In this document: positions 56,140 to 64,000 of the stretch, one piece after another | Layout of the letters: each line of letters starts with the position of its first letter | How positions within the stretch are numbered: position 1 is the stretch's first letter | Assembly: GCA_036346205.1 (NCBI GenBank) | Contig: JARFJB010001945.1 | Span: 238,501 to 302,500 of the forward strand | Direction: 5' to 3' | DNA from: Vesta saturnalis | Lineage: Eukaryota > Arthropoda > Insecta > Coleoptera > Lampyridae | Length of the DNA: 64,000 nt | Notes under the pieces: model-generated | Database searches by the model: none | Told to the model about the DNA's origin: nothing | What the model saw: the letters and a program-made list of their open reading frames with translations, nothing else | Program-made: the position numbers and the translations under genes

Positions 56140-56392
56140 TCTAAATTACATATCTAACAAGACACGTTGGCCCAGAGGTACCGTATTAGGTTTACCATGC
56201 TAACTGTCCGTAGTTTGAATCTTGCAATGTGCAAACATGTTTTTTTCAAGGTTTATAGTTCTACCAGAAGTAGGCGCATTGACGCCTTCAACACAGCAGC
56301 GGACAGGTTCCGCGATGGCGGAAGTAGCTTTTCAAACGACGACAAAGAACGAAGGTGGGTGTTTCAGCAATGACGAAGAATCCATCAGATAC
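56140..56392 (+). mobile_element. tRNA-derived SINE, plus copy
   Basis: Starts near ATCTAACAAGACACGTTGGC. The A box TGGCCCAGAGG is at 56168 and the B box TAGTTTGAATC at about 56211, spaced as in a tRNA promoter. The body CTACCAGAAGTAGGCGCATT through GACGACAAAGAACGAAGGTG matches the inverted copy at 46780-47035. Confidence 0.65.
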
Positions 56393-56559
56393 CTGAAGAA
56401 TCCACCTTCCGAATCAAGAATGTCCGTATGTCCATTCCCACATGCGCATTCCAACATCTCAAGGTGGCCGCCACGTCTCTCATTGGCCAACAGATGGGTC
56501 AGCCCCCTTGCTGATCTTAACCGGGGCTCCCATACTCGTGCGTGTATTATACGTGTCCT

Positions 56560-56949
56560 TTGTGGGTGCGTATGTGTGTATGTATGCTTGTATATATGTA
56601 TGTATCAATGTATGTATGAACGTATGTATGTGTTATGTGTGGTGTGTGTGCATGTATATACGTGTGTATGAGTGCGCATGTGTGTGTTGTGTGTAAGTGT
56701 TGAGTGAGTGAGGGATGGAGGTAGTGAGTGGGTAAGTGAGTGCGCGTGTTTGCGCGTGTACATATGTATGTGTATTTGTATGGTGTAGTAAGTGTGTGGG
56801 CGGATGGGTGCGAGCGCGCGTATGTGTGTGTACGTATGTATGTATGTAGGTATGTACGTATGTATGTATCTGTGTATCTATGTATGCATATATGTATGGC
56901 TGTGTGTGTATGTGTATGTGAAAGTATGTGTGTGTACGTGTGTGCATGT

Positions 56950-56998
<49 letters not shown>

Positions 56999-57055
56999 TG
57001 TGTGTGTTGTGTGTGTGTATGAATGTATGTGCGTGTGTATGTATATATGTATGTT
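56560..57055. repeat. TG/TATG-rich compound microsatellite
   Basis: About 500 bp of degenerate TATGTATG and TGTGTG, with a pure TG run near 56955-57010. Long Cys/Val- or His/Thr-rich open frames here are artefacts. Confidence 0.95.
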
Positions 57056-57901
57056 GAAAAGCGGTAGTCTTTTCTCTTTCGAATTACATAGTGAATTTCA
57101 GTGGTCCCGTTACTGAATCATGTGTCTGTTAATCTCAGTTAAACGTCGCTTGGTCCTTGGCAGCCCTTTAGAATTTTTCTGATGGGCTGGATGTTTTCTG
57201 TATTAATTTCGACTTCTGTTCCATGGCTCTTTGCACTGGAGTTGAGTTCTGGCATGATAAGACGTTGATGTATATGAATAAACCAGAAAAAGAGCATTGA
57301 TGTAGGTATGTTCGAATGCAGTTTTGCATTCTCCCGCGTACTTGTAATGGTAGTAAGTACGTTCTCACTTTATTCTTGCAGAGTAAAGTCCTAATCAGTG
57401 TTGGGTAAGATCCATTTATTTAGGATCTAGATACAGATCCAAACACATTTTTAAAAACTGATCTAGATAAAGATCCAAGGTCCGCACGTAAAAATGGATC
57501 TAGATAAAGATCAAAGATCCTTGAAATGGGATCTAGATCTTTTATAAAGATCCGACATTAAAATTGTTTCGAGATTTTTCTAATTATTAATATTATCTTT
57601 AATTGCTAGTATTGCTACTGATGAGTAGTACTCCCATTCCCATGATCATTTTTCATGTAATACAAATATTAGTCCGTGAGGTTAAATTATTAAGAAAAAT
57701 AATATACAAATATAATTTTTATAGGTTTTTATTGAAAACTGACATTAATTATTTAACGCACTACAAATTACAAAATTAGTATTAGGTACACATTTACACT
57801 TGCAAGTTGCAATGTTAATTGTTAATTTAACTTAACACATAGTTATACAATTATAAGCATAAGGACATGTATCTAAATTATTATAAGTATACATTACATA
57901 A

Positions 57902-59654
57902 TTACATTTTATTATCTAATTTTATTTTATTTTGTTTTAAAATTAATAGCATCTCAAATATATCATCACCTAATCTATTCCTACGAGGAGTTAAAATTAG
58001 TCCACCCATACTAAATATCCTTTCAACCGGGGCAGATGAAGGAAGTATAGAATTATATTTTAAAAAGATTTCTTTTATAGCAGGGTACATATTTAATTGC
58101 TCATAGTTAGTGCTTGTGTCTTTAAAATAATTTGTGCATTCTGAATCAAATGTTGTTTGCGATTGAGTATTTATTTTTAAAAAATCAAAGAATTCGTCCG
58201 TGGCAGAGGATTTTTTTTCAGTAAGTGTGAACTGAATTTCTGATTCTGAATTATTAAGATTTTCTTGAAATCCGGAATTGTTAAGTTCACACAATAATTG
58301 CGTTTGACAGAATGCTGTTTCATTTCTAAAGGGGGTAATTTTTAACCACCATAATTTAAATTTTGGGTTAGAAATTGTGGATAACAGGTATGGTCGACTA
58401 CTAGAATTTTTAATATCCATTATATTAGAGAAACGTCTTGTAAAGCCGTTCAATAAACATTCTCTTAATTTAGAACAAAATGTCAGTTTTGTCATTGCTT
58501 CTAAGCTAGCTTTAATTTTGAAAAGTGTTGGCAAAACAGTACCTAACTGACAAGTTTTTTCATCTTGTAAAATATCTATTGCAACGGCTATAGGTTTTGT
58601 AACAGAAATATATTCGTTTAAAAACACAAAATCTGACAGTTGGAACACGTCTAATTTTAATAACTTACCAACATCACTTAATTTTGCTTCAATATTTATT
58701 AGTTTAACACATGCGTCATACATGGAATTCCAACGAGTAGGACAAGGAACTTTCAATTTGACACCGCAAACATTTTCTAACTGATCCGACGCCTTAGTTG
58801 ACCTACTCACTAAATTCCATAAAGAATAAGCTTTCCCAAAAACAGTATCGTACATTTTTTTATACCTTATGTTTTCAAATGCTTTAGCTGCATCTATCGT
58901 AATTACAAGGCTGAGTGTATGCGAACAACACTTAAAATGTTCGGGCAAAAGCACGTAAGTACTGTCAGTATCAAAAGCAGGTAATGATTCAACATCTACA
59001 TCATTTTGATTTTGCAACTCTGTTAATTCGCTATCACTGCTCTTATTACATATAGAAGCAGTAAATACGTTAAAAACTTTATTAAAGTTGCTTGCGTTAT
59101 CTGTTACCGTTCCTGAAATTTTACCGAGATTTAATTTGTATTCGTTATGAATTTCACTTATTAATTGCGCAATTCTGTCAAATGTGTGTGCAAATTTAAA
59201 TCGCCTACAGCTTAATGCAAAAGATTTACGTTGGAAGCTATTACTATCGATAAAGTGTGCAGTCATACCAAGATAACTTTTGTTATTGGTGCTCCAAACA
59301 TCTGCAGTTATACAGACGTATTTGGTTTTATTTAATTCTTCTATTACAGCACCAATAACTGCTGATTTCTTTTCTTCTAATTTACTCTTGAGCGTTTTTC
59401 GGTCACAAGGTTTTTTGCCAGAAAGTCCTTCTACTAACCTAATAAAAGCGGGTTTTTCGACTGTACAAATAGGCCTCATCTCTTCAATTATGTAATCTAA
59501 GGCGAGTTTGTTAACCGAGTTCTTTGTGGTAGAACTGGTAGATCGTTGAAAAATGTTAGTCTTGTTGAAATTCTTCATTGATAAACTTTCGGTTTTACTT
59601 TTTTTTTGTTGTCTTTTCTGCATCGAATTTGCTAAATGTTACTGGATGCTTTCT
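57902..59654 (-). CDS. hAT transposase, main exon (573-codon ORF)
   Basis: The catalytic part shows KYVCITADVWSTNNKSYLGM (first Asp, RNase H fold), ISGTVTDNASNFNKVF (second Asp), HFKCCSHTLSLV and VPCPTRWNSMYDACV. The C-terminal dimerisation domain reads SILPSSAPVERIFSMGGLIL then TPRRNRLGDDIFEMLLILKQ, with the SSAxxERxFS motif carrying the last acidic residue. The exon begins at acceptor TTTTTTCTAG (59655); its first part (RKHPVTFSKFDAEKTTKKK) is the end of the BED region. A run of nine A near 59610 puts this out of frame with the 573-codon frame by one base. Frame repair or slippage would be needed for a full protein, so the gene is close to, but probably short of, functional. Confidence 0.88.
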
Positions 59655-60026
59655 CTAGAAAAAAAGGAGAAAGTGTATGTTAATTTATAAAATTCAGATT
59701 GAAGTTACTTCAAGTTTCAGTCAAAATTTAGATAACACCAATTTTGAAAGCGACTGAATCCCATCTTTTTATGAATACAGGTATCATAAACATTTAAAAA
59801 GTTTTTGATGCATTAGGGACTTTAAGAAATAAATCTCAACCTTTTGTAAACGTTCTTTTACACGAGAAACTAAGTATTTTGCAACAAAAATACTTTACGT
59901 AATTCATATAGAATTTAATAAGAAAAATTAAGTCTACAAATCATGTTTTGATATATCAGATGATGTATTTCGTAAGAATCCAATAAATGATACTAAAATT
60001 CTGCCAAAAAGTATATTAATACATAC

Positions 60027-60181
60027 CTTCATATGCCGAATAAAATTTCCTGTTGAAGTCACATGACCTTGTATTTGTGCGGGACAATTTAGACACTGGG
60101 TCACTATCTTGTTGTCACATTTTGATAAAATTTACCGCTTAAGATTGGCGGAACTTCCATTAATTCAGCTTCGTCACTCAT
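60027..60181 (-). CDS. hAT transposase 5' exon with BED zinc finger
   Basis: The ATG at 60181 opens MSDEAELMEVPPILSGKFYQ. After a one-base frame slip the BED finger reads KIVTQCLNCPAQIQGHVTST then GNFIRHMK, with two Cys and His ligands. The exon ends at donor GTATGT (60026) before a 372-nt intron. Confidence 0.65.
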
Positions 60182-60824
60182 TGTTGATCTAACTAACAAT
60201 TAACAAATGTGCTTTACTTAAAGTCGTATTCTTAAGAGCTGAAGACAAGATTGTTGTTTTTCTATACCTCCTTTTGTTCGATTAAATTAGCAACAGGGAA
60301 TTCCAGTTCCACTTAATTTAAATACCTACTTTAATGGATGGATGACCCCATTGTCATTACTCATTAAGTCATTAGATTAGCACTTAGCTGTCATTACCTG
60401 CCTTTGTAGCTTTGGGAAACAAAAACAACCGACGGAAATATTAACAAAGGAAATGAATAGTTCTATTATTGGTTATTTCGGAATTTAACATGCCTCAGGC
60501 AGTAGGTAATTGTGTAAATGTGTATGTATCTCTGTGGGGTACGGATGTAACGGTCGTAACGGAGCATAATGTATTTTTTAAATATAAAGCAATGTTGCCT
60601 CAAGCCAGTTAAAAATTTCACAAAATACCCTTAAAATACATTTTAAAATATTCTAATGGATCTTTGGATTCAAGTACTAAAGATCTGTTAAAATGTGATC
60701 TAGATCCAGATACTAGATCCTAGCAGATCAAAGTATCTAGATCCAGATCATAGATCCGTTTAGTGGATCTAGATCCTGGATCTAGATCACTTTGATCTAG
60801 ATCCTACCCAACACTGGTCCTAAT

Positions 60825-61220
60825 TAGCATTACACGGTTCAGTCGCCCTTCTTTTGAAGAAGAGGTGCTTCTTAATTTTCAAACCGTAAAATTACATTCC
60901 TTTGCTGAACTTCCCTGTAATCTGTTTTCAGTGGACAGTTTCTTTATCTTATTCAAATTTTGACTGCATGGTCTGCACTTCATTAACATACAATTCGTGA
61001 ATTTTCGTTTCATCAAGTGTAAGCTAAGAATTAATAGTACCAATACACTTTAATGTTTAACGTAAGACTGAAAATGTATTACATGTTTACAATATCGTAC
61101 TAACAGCAAATCATTTTTATTTTTAAATGCGAATGAAATTCTTATGGGTCGTAATAAGTTACAGTTACAGTACCTACACAAATAACAATTATTAATAAGT
61201 AGTTTATGTTGTCTGTTTGT
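60825..61220. other. end of IR25a intron 1
   Basis: AT-rich intron DNA leading to the acceptor TTTGTTTTAG at 61216-61225; nothing else seen. Confidence 0.5.
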
Positions 61221-61225
61221 TTTAG

Positions 61226-62348
61226 TGTTTGTCAACGAAGAAGGTAATACTGTGGCAGATAAGGCAGTAGAAGTAGCAACGATATATACAAACAAAAACG
61301 CAAAGTTGGGAATTAAGGTTGACTATCAAAAAGTCGTGGGCAACAGAACAGATTCTAAAGGAATACTAGATTCAAGTATGTAAAAAAAAACGCAATAACA
61401 TGCTAATATATGTTTTACAGTATGCAAAGCTTACGGATCAATGTTAGCAGCGAAAACACCACCGCATTTAATTTTAGACACGACAATGACCGGAATGGCT
61501 TCTGAAACAGTAAAGTCTTTCTCACAAGCTCTAGGACTTCCCACTATCAGTGGATCTTTTGGTCAAGAGGGAGATTTGAGACAATGGAGAAACTTAAACG
61601 AAGAACAGCAAAATTATCTAGTTCAAGTGATGCCGCCAGCGGATGTAATTCCAGAAATAATTAGAACTATTGTGCTTAATCAAAACATTTCAAATGCAGC
61701 CATTCTGTTTGATGACAGCTTTGGTATGATTTGTTCATGTGTTATCAATAGAACTACACGAATATTTTTTTTAGTAATGGATCATAAATATAAATCATTA
61801 TTACAAAATGTTGCAACACGACACGTTGTTGCTCCAATACATAGTACTGACGTTAAGGAACAGTTAGAAAAATTGCGCCGGCTGGATATTTTGAACTTTT
61901 TTATTCTGGGTACTTTAGCAAACATCAAACGAGTTTTAGATGTTGGAGATCAAATTGATTATTTTACACGAAAATTTGCTTGGCATGTTATTACACAAGA
62001 CAAGGGTGATGTGAGATGCAATTGTAAAAACGCTACTGTAATTTTCATAAGACCAGCGGTTGATAATCAACATCATGACCGATTGGGTTACCTAAGAAAC
62101 GCTTACCAACTGAACTCTGAACCGCAAATTGCAGCAGCTTTTTACTTTGACCTTGCTCTTCGAGCTTATATGTCTATGAAGTATATTATACGTAAAGTTG
62201 ATAATTTTTATATAATTATTTGTTTTTCAGAGATTTAATTACCGACGGTCAATGGCCCAAAAATATGACTTATATTACTTGTGATGACTATAATCGAAAA
62301 AATACACCTGTACGTGGAGAAATCAAACTTAGAAAGTATTATAAAGAG
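61226..62348 (+). CDS. Ir25a: IR25a exons 2-5 (ligand-binding amino-terminal region), partial
   Basis: Exons 61226-61375, 61421-61723, 61775-62180 and 62231-62348 join exactly. With exon 1 they give 1074 nt, or 358 codons, ending in phase at donor GTATTT. Text such as PHLILDTTMTGMASETVKSF, LGLPTISGSFGQEGDLRQWR, VMDHKYKSLLQN, RLDILNFFILGTL and AAAFYFDLALRAYMS is near-identical to insect IR25a. IR25a is the conserved co-receptor of ionotropic receptors in sensory neurons (odour, humidity, temperature). This part is the extracellular amino-terminal (ANF-receptor-like) domain. The glutamate-binding lobes and channel lie beyond the window. The introns are 45, 51 and 50 nt; the 51-nt one (61724-61774) is in frame and has no stop, so a simple ORF reads through it. 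Confidence 0.93.
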
Positions 62349-62349
62349 G

Positions 62350-62655
62350 TATTTATTATTTGTATGTATTCCTTTAATTAACTAAGATTCATAAATTTAA
62401 GTCTTATTGCATGGTCTCATTTCATTATTTCATTATTTTTTGTGAATTACCATCTTGGGGGATTTATTAGCTATTCATTTCATCTCTAATTGGGTGCATT
62501 AATGCGATAAAACTTTTTGGTTATCTAAAAGTTGTGATTGAGCCACAAACGTAAAACAAAATCACCTCTAGTGCTTTAGATTTATTTATTGATACTCCTA
62601 TGTTCAAAGTTTTAATAAAAAAATAGAAAAATAGTCTTGCCAAAATGTATATTCG
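62350..62655. other. start of IR25a intron 5
   Basis: Begins GTATTTATTA at 62349. No exon with IR25a text was found to 64000, so this intron is longer than 1.6 kb and holds a transposon. Confidence 0.6.
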
Positions 62656-62658
62656 ATG

Positions 62659-63907
62659 TACAGGGTGGCCAACTAAGAATGGACGACGGCTATATCTCGG
62701 GAACTGTCAATCTGGCAACATTGGAAAAAAAATACTGATAGGTAAATTGGCCAAGAGAAATCGTTGGAAATTATTTCGAAAAATTAGGGGGTGCAACCGT
62801 TACGGCCAATCATCAAACTGGCCCTTTCTCAGAAAATATGCAAGTGAAGATATGTTTTAAATATTTCTATAGTAAACACTGGAAACTTTTTGACATTTTT
62901 GCGTAGCGTAATTTGATGTCTTATAAAATGTAGTCAGTGTCAATGGTCTAGTCTTCGGTCAAAATCTGCAGTAGTCAATGACTAATGCAGGACTAAGTGG
63001 TATGGATGTAACCTGAAACAAGATGGTGACCACTGATTCAACAGGATATTACTGTTTTTTTTGTACGAAAAGCATTAATCAAACGTTTGTAAGTTTATAG
63101 TGGAGGTTTAAAATCGAAATCTCGCTTACCTGTACTCCTAGTGAATGTTTTGAACGGTAGTTCGAGTTGCTCTCAGGTCCTGCGCAATAGTTCTAGTACA
63201 TAAGTGAGGATTAAACTGGACATAAGCTAAAACATTAGTAATGTTCTCTTCGGTGCGTCCCCTGCGTTGTCTGCGGTATACGGGAACATGCACATTTCCA
63301 GTTGTTCAAAAACAATGGATAACTCGAAGGAAAACTTTTTTACTCGGGTGGCGACCATCAGGATATTGCTGCTCATATACCCTTACAGCAACTGTAACAT
63401 TTCTCATGCATTCAAAATAAAGGCCTATCATGTCAAATAACGTTTGCGTTGATATAAAGCATTTTGTAACACCAAAAGACAACGAAACACGAACAACAAC
63501 AACAAAAACCCAAAGAACACGAAAAACTCGAACATTAACACGAAATGGTACCAGTGCGATTTTGAAAAACAAGAACAAGCTTTGAGAAATAGCAACTAAA
63601 TGACACTGATATGAAACTAAAATGTTTTAATATTTTGACGTATTGCTTCCAATTTTGTTTCCACAGCCTACTAATTTTTATGACGGATGCCTTCTCTAAG
63701 AAATAATTATTTACCTAGATTGCATTTTATTCTCTTCTTGTGCATAAAATGATTAGCCATAACACTTACGCCCTCTAGCGGCCATATTTCGAAATTAAAA
63801 ATATTTTCCAGTAATTTCTCTTGACCGATTTACCAATTTTTGTTTCCAATGTTGTCAGACAGTTCCCGAGATATAGCCGGCGCCCATTCTTAGCTGGCTA
63901 CCCGGTA
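62659..63907 (-). mobile_element. TACAGGGTG-type transposon (deletion derivative) in IR25a intron 5
   Basis: The inverted ends are TACAGGGTGGCCAACTAAGA with TATATCTCGGGAACTGTC, and on the right GACAGTTCCCGAGATATAGC with TCTTAGCTGGCTACCCGGTA. Similarity continues inward for about 130 bp. The interior keeps only the DNA-binding part of a transposase, so it depends on another element's enzyme. Confidence 0.8.
63140..63480 (-). pseudogene. DUF4817-type transposase N-terminal remnant
   Basis: The minus strand reads NVTVAVRVYEQQYPDGRHPS then KKVFLRVIHCF (first helix-turn-helix), and in another frame TGNVHVPVYRRQRRGRTEEN, NVLAYVQFNPHLCTRTIAQD, LRATRTTVQNIH to a TAG. The catalytic domain is absent. 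Confidence 0.7.
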
Positions 63908-64000
63908 CGAGAGATCGATTCAAATTTCTCAACATGTCAACAGTAGTACTGTAAAATACATACCGGATTCGGTTTTTCATATCCTAATTTATAGTTACAG

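Larger units (their letters stand above)
57388..60824 (-). mobile_element. hAT transposon with perfect 8-bp target duplication
   Basis: Element 57396-60816. The ends CAGTGTTGGGTAAGATCC and TCCTACCCAACACTG are inverted repeats of the hAT type. The same 8 bp, GTCCTAAT, flank both sides (57388-57395 and 60817-60824), which fixes the borders to the base. Both subterminal zones (57410-57550 and 60655-60805) are crowded with GATCTAGATCC-type words, likely transposase-binding sites. Undamaged target duplications and a long open transposase suggest a recent insertion. Confidence 0.95.
37580..61225 (+). other. Ir25a: IR25a intron 1, about 23.6 kb
   Basis: Donor GTAAGT at 37580 and acceptor TTTGTTTTAG ending at 61225. 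All features between these points, including the Polinton-like viral block, the hAT transposon, the SINE copies and the Penelope fragment, lie in this intron. The other IR25a introns seen here are only 45-51 nt (the fifth runs past the window), so this one is grossly expanded by insertions. Confidence 0.85.

Noticed and set aside
46780..56392. SINE pair called as terminal inverted repeats of the Polinton
   Set aside because: Clear A and B boxes at tRNA spacing favour SINEs; no Polinton-type ends or 6-bp target duplications could be seen.
56222..57057. Cys/Val-rich and His/Thr-rich open frames
   Set aside because: They arise from SINE and TG/TATG microsatellite sequence; the composition explains the lack of stops.

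Overview
The window is nuclear DNA from an animal, almost certainly an insect. It holds two host genes with short (45-56 nt) GT-AG introns, one of them a clear ionotropic receptor co-receptor (IR25a), together with insect-type transposable elements, short TTAGG runs and long AT-rich stretches. The order cannot be named from the sequence alone.

Host genes. A two-exon neugrin-like gene lies on the minus strand at 4990-6188 (380 codons, fully open). IR25a lies on the plus strand: exon 1 (signal peptide) is at 37483-37579 and exons 2-5 (start of the ligand-binding N-terminal region) are at 61226-62348. All splice phases agree, giving 358 whole codons. The rest of IR25a runs off the right edge. 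Its first intron is therefore about 23.6 kb.

Left third (1-24 kb). This part holds mostly broken transposons: a DUF4817-type DDE transposase, a LINE tail, a pogo/Tigger-like transposase, a Crypton-type tyrosine recombinase and a Ty3/Gypsy LTR element with 168-bp LTRs. Much of the Gypsy integrase is missing, and a ~280-bp near-perfect palindrome stands in that place. Next come the remains of a Polinton-type protein-primed DNA polymerase B and a 5-kb inverted repeat whose arms are studded with palindromes centred on TGA(C/G)TCA.

Middle (24-37 kb). This is a nest of Tc1/mariner-type elements and foldback elements sitting in or beside TA microsatellites. They are interleaved with arrays of a 12-bp minisatellite (CTTGCACCTGCA). 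One transposon has jumped exactly into the centre of the hairpin of another.

IR25a intron 1 (37.6-61.2 kb). The intron contains a Polinton/adintovirus-like endogenous element at about 47.9-55.1 kb. On its minus strand are a packaging ATPase and a partner protein. On its plus strand are a minor capsid protein with a phospholipase A2-like domain (still open), an adenain-like protease, penton and major capsid remnants, then a matrix-metalloproteinase-like gene. Next to these is a two-exon ORF of unknown function. All except the minor capsid ORF and a few small or unknown ORFs carry frameshifts or stops. No polymerase or integrase was found in this block; the only PolB is the fragment 30 kb upstream. 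The intron also holds a nearly intact hAT transposon with perfect 8-bp target duplications, two tRNA-derived SINE copies in opposite orientation around the viral block, a Penelope-like GIY-YIG fragment and an anticodon-arm-less tRNA-like sequence.

All assignments come from reading translations and motifs by eye. No database search was possible.
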